64,000 nucleotides of DNA from CAYFWF01 sp964346815 (GCA_964346815.1 CAYFWF010000068.1:248001-312000), one strand, 5' to 3'. Counted from the stretch's first letter, positions 41,379 through 50,363 are shown. A program made the numbers and translations. The notes: generated by a model not told the origin, from the sequence alone.

Positions 41379-42734
41379 TCAGAATCTCAGGGTGAAGATC
41401 GTCTCCAAATCCGGCTCAGAATGGACTCCGATAGAGCCATGGTGTAAGCGCATGATCTGTCGTGACAAGCTGAGCCCTATCCCGGATCCTCCTTCTCTTG
41501 TGGAGAAGAAGGGGATAAAGATCTTTTCCAAATTTTCCTCAGTAATTCCCGGACCGTTGTCCTTCACCTGGATGACGATCCTGCCTCTTCCATCCAACCT
41601 GGCATCCAGATATATTTCTGCGTTTTTTTGTCCTTCCACCGCATGGAGAGCGTTCAAAAGTAGATTGATCAAAACCTGCTCAATGAGTTCGGGATCTGCT
41701 GCTAGTTCCAAAGTCGCGGGTTCGATCTTTTGCTCGAAAGTGATCGCTTTTTTCTGAATGTTGGCCTGCATCAGTTTTTCTACTCGAACAAAGAGTTCTT
41801 TCACCGGGAAAATTTGAAAATTGGGCTTTTGTATCAGGGTCAAGTTTCTGTAGGCATCGACAAAATGGAGCAGGCCTTGACTGCGCTTTTGGATGGTCTG
41901 TGCAGCGTCATGGATATCGGTTAAAGATTCTGCTTCGCTCGTTTCGTCTGGGTGCCGGAGTTTCCAGCTTTCTTTAATGAGTTCATTGATGGTAGAAGCT
42001 AAAGAGGCGATGGGCGTGATAGAATTCATGATTTCGTGGGTGAGCACCCGGATGAGTTTCTGCCAGGCATCGATTTCCTTCTCTTCCAATTCGCTTTGAA
42101 TGTTTTGGATTGAAACCAGCAAGAAATTCTGTCCTCTGAGTTTGAAGCCGGTAGCGTATAAGGCCAAATGCAGTAATTCGTCGTTATCCTCGACCTTTAT
42201 TAAAGCCCTTTCTCTCGGTTTGATGTTTTGAAGTGTTTCGACAAGAGATTTACTGAATGATTCAAGAGAATTGATGTTTTTTAAAGACGGCACTCTCAAC
42301 AGGCGTTTTGCGGCTGTGTTGATAAGCTCGACATCTCCGTTTGGCTGAAAGGCGATCAAACCGATTCCCACATGCTGAACAACAGTTTGAAGATACCGAT
42401 AATGTTCTTCTTTTTCAGCCCTTGTTTTCCGGAATGCATTCATAACTTCTGTGAATGCTTTGCGTAGAGCGTCAAAGGATCTTCCGAGTCCTTCGTCCTT
42501 GAAAGTCTGGGAAAAATCGCTGTATCGAATAGAGGCAAAAAACCGGGCTAATTCTCTGTTCGTCTTCTCGATATAATGTATGAGCGAATAGATCTGATAG
42601 ATGATTAAAAGCCCGATAATCAAGAGGGCGGCATAGAGCTCGGTTTTGAATAAAATGAGGAAGAATCCTAAAATGGTCAAGCCCAATAAAGTCACACGGA
42701 CGATGCAGTTGATGCGAAACCTTTTAAAGACCAT
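41379..42734 (-). CDS. Membrane sensor histidine kinase (NtrB/NtrY-like)
   Basis: 451 residues: two N-terminal helices (about 12-28 and 34-52), a HAMP-like linker, a PAS domain (about 115-220) and a kinase core with the phospho-acceptor His in RVLTHEIMNSITP and an ATPase domain (NLLLNALHAVE, VKDNGPGI, FFSTREGGSGIGLSLS). It has a short periplasmic loop, as in Bce- or NtrY-type kinases that sense membrane events or a transporter. It overlaps the upstream response-regulator gene by 11 bp, so the two form one operon and a cognate pair. Confidence 0.93.
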   Translation of the reverse strand: MVFKRFRINCIVRVTLLGLTILGFFLILFKTELYAALLIIGLLIIYQIYSLIHYIEKTNRELARFFASIRYSDFSQTFKDEGLGRSFDALRKAFTEVMNAFRKTRAEKEEHYRYLQTVVQHVGIGLIAFQPNGDVELINTAAKRLLRVPSLKNINSLESFSKSLVETLQNIKPRERALIKVEDNDELLHLALYATGFKLRGQNFLLVSIQNIQSELEEKEIDAWQKLIRVLTHEIMNSITPIASLASTINELIKESWKLRHPDETSEAESLTDIHDAAQTIQKRSQGLLHFVDAYRNLTLIQKPNFQIFPVKELFVRVEKLMQANIQKKAITFEQKIEPATLELAADPELIEQVLINLLLNALHAVEGQKNAEIYLDARLDGRGRIVIQVKDNGPGITEENLEKIFIPFFSTREGGSGIGLSLSRQIMRLHHGSIGVHSEPDLETIFTLRF

Positions 42735-44100
42735 ATTTCTCCAGTCTTCTGTACAAGGATGCTCTGGATAATCCTAGTTCTTTAGCTGCATGGGTGATGT
42801 TGCCCCCATGTTTGCCGATGGCCCTATGGATAACGAGTTTCTCGATGTCTTCCAGATTGTAGTCTTCAAAACTCATGGAGTCCTCTTTTTGTTCCTGAAC
42901 CGGGAAAAAGAAATCGGATGGCTGGAGCACTTGGGAATCACTCATGATCACTGCCCGTTCAATGGCATGTTGAAGCTCCCTTACATTTCCCGGCCAATGA
43001 TATTTTTCCAATCTTTTCAGCGTTGCAGAATTCATCCGTTTGAGAGGTTTGTTGTATTTCTTACAGTAGATCTTCAAGAAATGATCGAGGAGAGCGGGGA
43101 TATCTCCAATCCTTTCTCTGAGAGGAGGTATCCGGATCTCTACTGTATTGACACGATAGAGCAAGTCTTGGCGGAATTTATTCTGGGTGACCATCTCGTG
43201 AATGTGCATATTGGTGGCACAGATCAGACGGACATCAATATCGATAGGCTTGTTCGAGCCAAGGCGGATGACTTTCCGGTTTTCTAATACAGTCAGGAGT
43301 TTGGCTTGCAGTGTTAAGGGGAGGTTTCCGATTTCGTCGAGGAAGAGCGTTCCTCCTGAGGCAATTTCGAAACGGCCTGCTCTGTCCTCTCTAGCATCTG
43401 TAAATGCGCCTTTGACATGACCGAAGAGCTCGCTCTCGAAAAGTGTCTCACTCAAAGCCCCCATATCGACGCTGATGAAAACCTCGTCTGCTCTGGAAGA
43501 TTGACGGTGCAGTTCTCTGGCCACCAGCTCCTTGCCCGTTCCATTTTCACCCAGTATCAAAACATTGGCATCGGTCTTGGCGACTTTCTGTATGGCAGAA
43601 AATACAGAATCCATGGCTGAACTTTTTCCAATGAAATCATGAAAAGGCTGATCGAGATCTGCACTGAGCTGTCTCTGTTTGGAGCGAAGTGTTTTCGCTT
43701 CTGTGCGCGATTTCCTTAAATTCATGGCTGTAGTCAGTGTGGCTATGAGTCTCTCGTTCTGCCAGGGTTTAAGGATAAAATCTGTGGCTCCCTCTTTAAT
43801 GGCCCGGACAGCCATATCCACATCTCCAAAAGCTGTGATCAAAACCACCACAACATTAGGATCGATCTCGAGAATCTTGTCCAACCAGTAGAAACCCTCC
43901 TGTCCGCTGGTAGCTCCTTTGGCAAAGTTCATATCCAGGAAAACAACATCATAGGTTTCATTCTTTAAAAGAAAAGGAATGGATTCGGGTGTTTTTTCTG
44001 TATGAACAGAGGATACGTGTTTTTTAAGAAGAAGCCGAGCAGCTTGAAGGATATCTTCGTCGTCGTCGATGATCAGGATTTTTCCTCTTTTCTTATCCAT
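42724..44100 (-). CDS. Sigma-54-dependent response regulator (NtrC family) with GAFTDA loop
   Basis: 458 residues: receiver domain (acidic IDDDED near 11-16, phospho-acceptor D56 in FLDMN), AAA+ domain (Walker A GENGTGKE near 185-192, Walker B GGTLFLDEIG) and a Fis-type helix-turn-helix (GNITHAAKELGLSRASLYRRL). The L1 loop that contacts sigma-54 is GAFTDA (231-236) rather than GAFTGA. The ATG at 44100 has GGAG 9 nt upstream (in GTGGAGACA); the upstream GTG at 44115 contains that site. It is the likely activator of the neighbouring export genes and, through the divergent -24/-12 site, of its own operon. Confidence 0.95.
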   Translation of the reverse strand: MDKKRGKILIIDDDEDILQAARLLLKKHVSSVHTEKTPESIPFLLKNETYDVVFLDMNFAKGATSGQEGFYWLDKILEIDPNVVVVLITAFGDVDMAVRAIKEGATDFILKPWQNERLIATLTTAMNLRKSRTEAKTLRSKQRQLSADLDQPFHDFIGKSSAMDSVFSAIQKVAKTDANVLILGENGTGKELVARELHRQSSRADEVFISVDMGALSETLFESELFGHVKGAFTDAREDRAGRFEIASGGTLFLDEIGNLPLTLQAKLLTVLENRKVIRLGSNKPIDIDVRLICATNMHIHEMVTQNKFRQDLLYRVNTVEIRIPPLRERIGDIPALLDHFLKIYCKKYNKPLKRMNSATLKRLEKYHWPGNVRELQHAIERAVIMSDSQVLQPSDFFFPVQEQKEDSMSFEDYNLEDIEKLVIHRAIGKHGGNITHAAKELGLSRASLYRRLEKYGL

Positions 44101-44162
44101 AGGCATTGTCTCCACTAAATAAATTATTGGTGACCATCAATGGCACATTTTAGCAATAATGC

Positions 44163-44178
44163 TGCAAGATATGTGCCT
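44163..44178 (-). promoter_or_regulatory. Sigma-54 promoter for the response regulator/kinase operon
   Basis: Minus strand AGGCAC-ATATC-TTGCA matches the -24 GG / -12 GC consensus with correct 5-bp spacing; only the first T of TGGCAC is changed. Start would be near 44151, 50 bp before the ATG at 44100. Confidence 0.55.
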
Positions 44179-44244
44179 TGCACATGAACTCAGCTTTCAC
44201 CTGGCTTTTTTTATCTCGGTCTATCCTTTTTTATTATAAATCAA

Positions 44245-44283
44245 CTGTTCGCTTATGAACAGTCTTTGTTCTGCAATTGAACA
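44245..44283. promoter_or_regulatory. Tandem activator sites (UAS1/UAS2) between divergent sigma-54 promoters
   Basis: UAS1 is TGTTC-GCTTAT-GAACA (44246-44261, flanked by a C/G extending the dyad to 18 bp) and UAS2 is TGTTC-TGCAATT-GAACA (44267-44283). Starts are 21 bp apart, two helical turns. The pair ends 53 bp before the -24 element of the membrane fusion gene and lies about 70 bp upstream of the divergent promoter, typical enhancer positions for NtrC-type activators. Confidence 0.65.
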
Positions 44284-44335
44284 CTTTTTTTTCGATTTTC
44301 TCAGATTTTAGAGACGCACACCCTTTTTTCGATGC

Positions 44336-44351
44336 TGGCACATTTATTGCA
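44336..44351 (+). promoter_or_regulatory. Sigma-54 promoter for the membrane fusion protein gene
   Basis: TGGCAC-ATTTA-TTGCA is a full match to the -24/-12 consensus, 88 bp upstream of the ATG at 44440. The 339-bp intergenic region that contains it (44101-44439) holds no other gene, only the divergent promoter and the activator sites. Confidence 0.75.
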
Positions 44352-44439
44352 AAAGTAATTTGCCTCGATTTCGTGTAAAATGTATATGAAAGGCAAAAAA
44401 GAAAAAAGATGAGAACGAAAGGAGATAAGGAGTCCTCAA

Positions 44440-45693
44440 ATGGGCATGGACCGTAAGATAGAAAAGAAAAAATGGCCTCCTAAAAAGATTGCTTTTTTTG
44501 CAGGTTCAGGATTATTTATAGCCTTTGTTGTTTACGTTTTTCTGTTTGGCATAAGCAAGTCTTCATTGAATGTGAAGGCGGAGAGACTCACCATATCGGA
44601 GGTTTCCCGGGGACCTTTCCAGGAATTCATTCCAGTTATGGGAAACGTTCTTCCCTATTATCATTATTTGGCTGCCGTGGAAGGCGGAACAGTCGAAGAA
44701 ATCTACATCGAAGCCGGAAGCAAGTTGAACAAGGGCGATCCCATTCTCAGATTAGCCAATACCAACTTATTGATCAACTTGATGTGGAGAGAGGCGGAGC
44801 TGTTTCAACAGATCAACAATCTGCGGAACACCCGTCTGGATATGGAGCGCTACAGGCTTCAATTGAGCCAGCAGCTTGCTCTCGTGGAAAACAATCTCCA
44901 GCAGCAGAAAAGGGTGTATGAGCGCTATAAGGAATTGGTCTCGGATAATTTGATCTCTCAGCATGAGTACGAACTGGCAAAAGATCAGTATGAATACTTG
45001 GCGAAAAATAAGGAGTTGACCATTGAAAGCCAGACAAAGGACCTGGAGTTTCGTCAAAGACAGGTCGATGCTTTGGAAAGCCAGGTCCAACGCATGCAGG
45101 ACAATCTGGAGATCATCAGGTCACGGCTTGAAAATTTAACCATAAGGGCACCTGTGTCCGGGTATCTGACATCCCTGGATGCGGAGATCGGGCAAGCGAA
45201 GCAGGCAGGTGAAAATTTAGGACTGATCGATACTCTGGAAGGCTACAGAGTCAGAGCAGGCATCGATGAACACTACATCGCCCGGGTAGAAATAGGCAGA
45301 AAAGGGGAATTCGAGTTTGCTGGAGAGAGCTATGACCTGGTTGTCACAAAGAAATATCCTGAAGTAAGAGAGGGACGTTTCGAAGTAGATATGGAGTTTG
45401 TCAAAGAAGAGCCGCAAGGAATTACGGCAGGACAAACTTACCATATAAAATTAGAATTGGGCGATGTTTCAGAGGCTATCCTTCTGGCAAGAGGAGGCTT
45501 CTACCAGACAACTGGAGGAAACTGGGCCTATGTCCTGGACGGTTCCGGGGGAGTTGCAGTAAAAAGAAGGATCAGAATAGGCAGACAAAATCCTCAAGTC
45601 TTCGAAGTGCTTGAAGGACTGGAACCTGGTGATAAAGTCATCACGTCCTCATATGAAAGTTTCGGAGACATGGAAAGACTGGTTTTAAAATAA
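44440..45693 (+). CDS. HlyD/MacA-type membrane fusion protein
   Basis: 417 residues, with one N-terminal helix (about 17-38), a lipoyl-like half motif (AAVEGGTVEEIYIEAGSKLNKGDPIL), a long coiled-coil hairpin (about 110-225), the second lipoyl half (TIRAPVSGYLTSLDAEIGQ) and beta-barrel and membrane-proximal domains. It bridges an inner-membrane ABC transporter to TolC. GGAG lies 7 nt upstream of the ATG. An ABC ATPase follows 92 bp later, with the permeases and TolC further along the window. Confidence 0.93.
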   Translation: MGMDRKIEKKKWPPKKIAFFAGSGLFIAFVVYVFLFGISKSSLNVKAERLTISEVSRGPFQEFIPVMGNVLPYYHYLAAVEGGTVEEIYIEAGSKLNKGDPILRLANTNLLINLMWREAELFQQINNLRNTRLDMERYRLQLSQQLALVENNLQQQKRVYERYKELVSDNLISQHEYELAKDQYEYLAKNKELTIESQTKDLEFRQRQVDALESQVQRMQDNLEIIRSRLENLTIRAPVSGYLTSLDAEIGQAKQAGENLGLIDTLEGYRVRAGIDEHYIARVEIGRKGEFEFAGESYDLVVTKKYPEVREGRFEVDMEFVKEEPQGITAGQTYHIKLELGDVSEAILLARGGFYQTTGGNWAYVLDGSGGVAVKRRIRIGRQNPQVFEVLEGLEPGDKVITSSYESFGDMERLVLK

Positions 45694-45785
45694 ACCAAAA
45701 ATGATAGAATTTCGTCTATTATGTAGTTGGATTTAGAATCTAAGGATGTATCAGTCATACATAAAAGCTAATTTGGGAGGAAATA

Positions 45786-46475
45786 ATGATAAAAACGAGA
45801 GATCTGAAAAAGGTTTACAGAACCGAAGAAGTCGAAACGACTGCCCTGAACAATGTAAACCTGGAAATCAAGGAGGGCGAATACGTCGCAGTCATGGGGC
45901 CCTCGGGGTGTGGAAAATCCACATTGCTCAATGTTTTGGGGATGATCGATAAGCCCACGGATGGAGAATATCAATTCCTTGGTGAAGAAGTGGGAGGTTA
46001 TTCTGAAAGGCAGAGAGCGAATCTTCGTAAGAACAACATCGGATTTGTTTTTCAGAGCTTCAATCTCATCGACGAATTAACGGTGTATGAGAATGTGGAG
46101 CTGCCGCTGCTTTACCTGGGTTATTCTTCTTCCGAACGCAAGAAGAGAGTTACAGACGTGTTGGAACAGATGGAGATCATAGCGAGAAAGAATCATTTTC
46201 CTCAACAGCTTTCCGGAGGCCAGCAGCAGAGAGTCGCCGTGGCACGGGCAATCGTGGCTCGCCCCAAACTGATCCTGGCTGACGAGCCAACTGGAAATCT
46301 GGATTCGGCACACGGTGAAGAAGTCATGAGAATCATCGGTGAACTGCATGAAGGGGGCACAACAGTGGTTATGGTCACTCACTCGCCGGCCTATGCTGAA
46401 TACAGCCACCGAATCATCCACCTCTTCGACGGGCACATCGTTTCAGAAAATATTCAAGAAGAATTTAAGATATAG
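45786..46475 (+). CDS. ABC transporter ATPase, MacB/LolD type
   Basis: 229 residues with Walker A GPSGCGKST, Q-loop FVFQSFNLIDELTVYENV, signature LSGGQQQRVAVARAI, Walker B LILADEPTGNLDS and the switch His in VTHSPAYAEY. The Q-loop and QQQ signature are typical of ATPases that drive FtsX/MacB permeases as mechanotransmission exporters. GGGAGG lies 5 nt upstream. It has no permease fused, so it must pair with the separate permeases downstream. Confidence 0.96.
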   Translation: MIKTRDLKKVYRTEEVETTALNNVNLEIKEGEYVAVMGPSGCGKSTLLNVLGMIDKPTDGEYQFLGEEVGGYSERQRANLRKNNIGFVFQSFNLIDELTVYENVELPLLYLGYSSSERKKRVTDVLEQMEIIARKNHFPQQLSGGQQQRVAVARAIVARPKLILADEPTGNLDSAHGEEVMRIIGELHEGGTTVVMVTHSPAYAEYSHRIIHLFDGHIVSENIQEEFKI

Positions 46476-46485
46476 CCGCTGATTC

Positions 46486-46509
46486 TTTCTTGTAGAAGAA
46501 AATTTTTTT
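46486..46509 (+). terminator. Possible rho-independent terminator
   Basis: TTTCTT, 4-nt loop GTAG, AAGAAA and then a run of T at 46503-46509, 10 bp after the ATPase stop. The A/T stem is weak. Confidence 0.35.
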
Positions 46510-46584
46510 GAGTTTTAAGTAACCAAATGATGGAAAATTTCGTCTTACATATATAGAGGCAGTTTATTGGAAAGAGAGGATGCT

Positions 46585-46806
46585 ATGAGTCTAAGAGAGA
46601 TATTGGAAAAGATAGTCGAAAAGGGTGAACCGTTTTTATTGAGTGACAGAGAAAATAAGGATTGGGAGGCCAGCACGCTTCTGCACAGGCTTTCAGAGCC
46701 GATGCTCAAGAGACGAGCCCATCTTCAGCCCGGGTTATACATCGCAGAAATAAGTGACTCCGGCTACCTTGGCACGGTCCTTTTTAAAGTGAAACAAAAG
46801 GCATAG
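46585..46806 (+). CDS. Small protein of unknown function (73 residues)
   Basis: The ATG at 46585 has GAGAGGA 4 nt upstream; a TTG at 46567 is in frame but has no ribosome-binding site. The product MSLREILEKIVEKGEPFLLS... is soluble, mixed alpha/beta, without cysteines or helices long enough to cross a membrane. I know no family. It follows the first ABC ATPase by 109 bp, just as another small unknown protein (60518-60802) neighbours the second ATPase. Confidence 0.6.
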   Translation: MSLREILEKIVEKGEPFLLSDRENKDWEASTLLHRLSEPMLKRRAHLQPGLYIAEISDSGYLGTVLFKVKQKA

Positions 46807-46880
46807 CCTGAACAGTCATTACTCCAAATATATACTCAGATCTTATTCATTATACTTCCCATCATAACAGAGCCTTGGTG

Positions 46881-46905
46881 AATGAATCATCCAGATTGAT
46901 TCATT
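46881..46905 (+). terminator. Hairpin after the small gene, possible terminator
   Basis: Perfect 9-bp stem AATGAATCA/TGATTCATT with a 7-nt loop, followed by TTTCGTCTTTCTTCT. It lies 75 bp after the 73-residue gene. The tract is not a pure T-run, so termination is only likely. Confidence 0.4.
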
Positions 46906-47140
46906 TCGTCTTTCTTCTGATATAAATTAGAACCTGACCTGTGGCCTGCTTCGTCCCGCAAATGGCTTCAGGGTTTCGTATAATGGTCATTGTCTTCAAA
47001 CCGCCTCCTCTCTTTAAATGATCCAGGATCGATGAAGCGAAGCTTGGGGGAACAATCGCTTATCATCAGGTGATTCCAGTCAGCAGTTATTCCCCAGCCT
47101 TCCATGCGGATCGGATATCGAAACAGAACAAGAGCGCCTT

Positions 47141-47178
47141 TGTGCGATTCCGAACATCTTTTGTCGCTAAACTGAACA
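47141..47178 (+). promoter_or_regulatory. Degenerate tandem activator sites upstream of padR
   Basis: TGTGC-GATTCC-GAACA (47141-47156) and TGTCG-CTAAACT-GAACA (47162-47178) reproduce the 5-6-5 and 5-7-5 pattern and the 21-bp phase of the other two tandem sites. The right half-sites GAACA are perfect and the left ones degenerate. They end 76 bp before the -24 element, 23 bp further than at the other two promoters. Confidence 0.5.
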
Positions 47179-47253
47179 ACAAAAACGAAGAATGGATCAT
47201 ATAATTCGTTTGATTTCTCTGGCTCTTTTTATATTTACGTGATATTTACGCTA

Positions 47254-47269
47254 TGGCACAGTTTTTGCA
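47254..47269 (+). promoter_or_regulatory. Sigma-54 promoter for padR/permease
   Basis: TGGCAC-AGTTT-TTGCA, a perfect -24/-12 element, 40 bp upstream of the PadR ATG. Confidence 0.75.
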
Positions 47270-47309
47270 TGCCTAATGGTACTAGGTATATAATGATGCG
47301 AGGTATAAG

Positions 47310-47642
47310 ATGATTTCAAAAGCTTTGGTTGCGGCTTCCACAAAACCAATGATTCTCTCCATTCTGTTGAGTGGAGAAAATTATGGCTATCAAATCATTC
47401 AAAAAGTTAAAGATTTATCTGGAGGAAAGCTCGAATGGTCTGATGGGATGCTGTATCCCGTGCTTCACAGGCTGGAAAAAGATGGGTGTATCCGTTCTCA
47501 GTGGAAAATTTCGGAGGGTGGAAGACTCCGGAAGTATTACAAGTTGACAGATAAGGGGAGGGAGGAGCTGGATAAGGAACGCAAACAGTGGTTGAGCGTC
47601 CATGCAGCACTTTCCAAACTGTGGAAGCCTTTGCCTGTATGA
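47310..47642 (+). CDS. PadR-family transcriptional regulator
   Basis: 110 residues with the PadR winged helix: ILSILLSGENYGYQIIQKV, then GMLYPVLHRLEKDGCI and GGRLRKYYKLTDKGREEL, and a short C-terminal helix (subfamily 2 size). PadR proteins repress detoxification and efflux genes and release DNA on ligand binding. It lies directly upstream (74 bp) of a permease with a PadR-associated N-terminal domain, a common pairing. Direct repeats AGGTATA (two copies) surround its own ribosome-binding region. Confidence 0.93.
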   Translation: MISKALVAASTKPMILSILLSGENYGYQIIQKVKDLSGGKLEWSDGMLYPVLHRLEKDGCIRSQWKISEGGRLRKYYKLTDKGREELDKERKQWLSVHAALSKLWKPLPV

Positions 47643-47716
47643 ATTCATTGTGAGATGTTGAAGGAAGGCTGGTTTCGAGAATTCCATTCCCCAGCAATGA
47701 TCTAAAGGAGAAAACA

Positions 47717-50341
47717 ATGTTTGATCTTGAGAAAGTGATTGAAAAATGGCGCAAGGAGTTCAGAAAGAATGAGGCCTTAGAGGAGGGTTATATAGAAGAG
47801 ATAGAATCTCACCTGAGGGATGAGATCGACCGACTGCTCAGCCAGGGAATGAGCAGGGAAGAGGCATTTGAAAGAGCTGTTGAAGAAATCGGAGGAGTTG
47901 AACATATCGGAGCCGAATACTATAAGACAAACACGCGCCGATTGAGCGGAAAACCTCCCTGGCAGGCCAGATTAGGGATGTCAGGGCTTGTGGCCAGCTA
48001 TTTCAAAGTGGCATTCCGCAAAATAAAAAGGCAAAAAGGGTATTCCTTTATCAATATTTTAGGATTGACCATTGGGTTGTCCTGTTTCATTCTGATCGGC
48101 CTGTGGGTGAAGGACGAATTGAGCTTTGACCGTTTCCATCAGAAAAAAGACCGTATCTATCGTCTGTTGAACAGAATTCCAGATGGAAGCTCTTTTTCTT
48201 CTGTAACATATGCTTTAGCCCCTGCTCTGAAAGAGGCGTACTCAGAGGTCGAAGAGTCCTGTCGCGTCTGGCCATGGGGTGGTTCACTGGTAAAATATTT
48301 GAACAAAAGTTTTGAGGAAGACAACATCTGCCTGGCCGATTCCAGCTTTTTCAAGATCTTTTCCTTCCCTTTGATCGAGGGCACGCCTGAGTCTGCCCTT
48401 GCTGATAAGTACTCTGTTGTCCTCACAGAAGAAACGGCGCACAAATATTTTGGGGAGGCAGAACCTCTCGGCAAGGTTCTGCAGATGACACAATATGAAG
48501 GAGATTTCAAGGTCACAGGTGTCATTGAAAATATCCCCATGAATTCACATCTCCGGTTTGACATGATAGCTCGAGTCGAGTTGCTCGGAGAAGACCGCTT
48601 GGCCCGTTGGCAGGAATGGGTGGCTACTTCTTATGTGCTTCTGCGTCCAGGAGTGCCTCCTGCAGATTTCGAGAAGCAAATCGCAGATATCTATAAAAAG
48701 AATATAGGGCCTGAGACGACCTATGTTCCGGTTCTCCAGCAGTTGACCGATGTCCATCTTCATGAATTCGGAGATTCCGGACGAGTGAGGAAAGTCTATG
48801 CCTTCTTTATCATCGCCGTATTCATCCTGCTTATGGCCTGTATCAATTTTATGAACCTGGCCACGGCCCAATCAGCCCAACGCTCTCAGGAAGTGGGCAT
48901 TCGAAAGGTGATCGGTGCCATGAGGCGGCAGGTTGTCCGGCAGTTTCTGGGAGAAGCTTTGTTGATTTCTCTTATATCGCTCATCCTGGCCCTGATCGTG
49001 GTTGAGTCGGTCCTTCCTTATTTCAATCAATTCACAGGAAAGACCATGAGCCTCCTATCAGACGCTAATTTCACATCCATCCTCATCCTGGTGCTCATAT
49101 CATTGGGAACAGGTCTATTTGCCGGAAGCTATCCCTCTATTTTTCTTTCGTCCTTCCAGCCAGCCCAGACTCTCAAGAGTCGACTGACCTTCGGAAACAA
49201 GGGAGCAGGCATTCGCAAAATCCTGATCATCGTCCAATTCGCCATTTCTGTGGGATTGATAACCTGCACTCTGGTTGTCTCAAGCCAGTTGCGCTTTATC
49301 CAGAATCGGGATCTGGGTCTTGACCGGGAACGTGTCGTTATTCTTTCCAACAATCCTGTACTTCGCCCCCGGTTCGATGCATTTAAAGACTTTGCACTCT
49401 CATATCCTGGGATACGAAATGTAACAGCCGCAGCACAAATTCCCACTCAGGTGGGGCAGAGCATAATGATTGACTGGGAGGGTAACCCGACTCAAGAAAG
49501 GCTGGCGGTAGATTACACAGTTGTCGATTACGATTTTTTCAAAACTTTCGATATGAAGATTCTTCAAGGCCGCAGCTTTTCCAGAGAATTTGCAACAGAC
49601 GAAAAAACCGCTTGTATAGTCAACGAGACCGCAGCCAAGCAGTTAGGATTGGAGAATCCGATTGGCACAAACATCTATATGGTTCATCCCGCATGGGACG
49701 AATCTTTTCGATCCGTGCAGGTTGTTGGTGTGGTAAAGGATTTCAACGCCCGCTCCCTCCACACGGGTATCCGTCCCTTTGTCTTCCGCATATATAAGCC
49801 CTGGCACCAATACGCATTCATCAAGATAGAAGGATCTGGGATTCAGAAATCATTGGCTCGTATACAGAAGGCGTTCGAAAAGTATGCGCCTGGGTATCCT
49901 TTCAGCTTCGAGTTCCTGGACGACGCTTTCAATCGGCAGTATATATCGGAACGGAAGCTGGGAAAGCTCTTTAATTGGTTCAGCCTCTTATCGATTTTTA
50001 TATCCTGTCTTGGTCTTTTTGGTCTTGCCTCTTACATCACCGAGCAGAAGACCAAGGAGATAGGTATACGGAAGGTGCTGGGTGCCTCGGTTTCAGGAAT
50101 TCTGAGTTTGACAGTGAGGGAGTTCATCAAGTGGGTTGCGGTGGCCAACCTTATCGCCTGGCCAATAGCTTACTTAGTGATGCGTTTATGGTTGCAGGAG
50201 TTTGCCTACAGGGTGAGTATCGGGCCTTTGGTTTTTGGCATGGCTGCAGGTCTTACCCTGCTCGTAGCGCTGGCTACAGTGAGTTATCACTCTATTCGTG
50301 CGGCCCTAGCCAGTCCTGTCGACTCTCTCAGGTATGAATGA
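47717..50341 (+). CDS. ABC permease (FtsX/MacB double module) with N-terminal prefix domain
   Basis: 874 residues. Residues 1-80 form a soluble helical 'permease prefix' domain (WRKEFRKNEALEEGYIEEIE...GGVEHIGAEYY) of the type linked to PadR regulators. Two FtsX/MacB modules follow: helix 1 at about 108-130, a periplasmic domain, three helices with NFMNLATAQSAQRSQEVGIRK, then a second periplasmic domain and helices ending ISCLGLFGLASYITEQKTKE-type and LASPVDSLRYE. AAAGGAG lies 6 nt upstream of the ATG. There is no ATPase domain, so it relies on the ATPases at 45786 and 60938. Confidence 0.94.
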   Translation: MFDLEKVIEKWRKEFRKNEALEEGYIEEIESHLRDEIDRLLSQGMSREEAFERAVEEIGGVEHIGAEYYKTNTRRLSGKPPWQARLGMSGLVASYFKVAFRKIKRQKGYSFINILGLTIGLSCFILIGLWVKDELSFDRFHQKKDRIYRLLNRIPDGSSFSSVTYALAPALKEAYSEVEESCRVWPWGGSLVKYLNKSFEEDNICLADSSFFKIFSFPLIEGTPESALADKYSVVLTEETAHKYFGEAEPLGKVLQMTQYEGDFKVTGVIENIPMNSHLRFDMIARVELLGEDRLARWQEWVATSYVLLRPGVPPADFEKQIADIYKKNIGPETTYVPVLQQLTDVHLHEFGDSGRVRKVYAFFIIAVFILLMACINFMNLATAQSAQRSQEVGIRKVIGAMRRQVVRQFLGEALLISLISLILALIVVESVLPYFNQFTGKTMSLLSDANFTSILILVLISLGTGLFAGSYPSIFLSSFQPAQTLKSRLTFGNKGAGIRKILIIVQFAISVGLITCTLVVSSQLRFIQNRDLGLDRERVVILSNNPVLRPRFDAFKDFALSYPGIRNVTAAAQIPTQVGQSIMIDWEGNPTQERLAVDYTVVDYDFFKTFDMKILQGRSFSREFATDEKTACIVNETAAKQLGLENPIGTNIYMVHPAWDESFRSVQVVGVVKDFNARSLHTGIRPFVFRIYKPWHQYAFIKIEGSGIQKSLARIQKAFEKYAPGYPFSFEFLDDAFNRQYISERKLGKLFNWFSLLSIFISCLGLFGLASYITEQKTKEIGIRKVLGASVSGILSLTVREFIKWVAVANLIAWPIAYLVMRLWLQEFAYRVSIGPLVFGMAAGLTLLVALATVSYHSIRAALASPVDSLRYE

Positions 50342-50363
50342 CACATTCTGAATAAAAGGGGTG

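Larger units (their letters stand above)
46807..47309. other. 503-bp regulatory intergenic region
   Basis: No reading frame here looks like a gene. It holds a perfect 9-bp inverted repeat AATGAATCA/TGATTCATT (46881-46905, 7-nt loop) followed by a T/C-rich tract that may end the upstream transcript, a degenerate pair of activator sites (47141-47178) and a consensus sigma-54 promoter (47254-47269) for the PadR gene. Confidence 0.6.

Noticed and set aside
44141..44156. Plus-strand TGGCACATTTTAGCA, resembling a sigma-54 site
   Set aside because: The spacing between GG and GC is one base short and the -12 half is TAGCA, so it fails the strict -24/-12 geometry.
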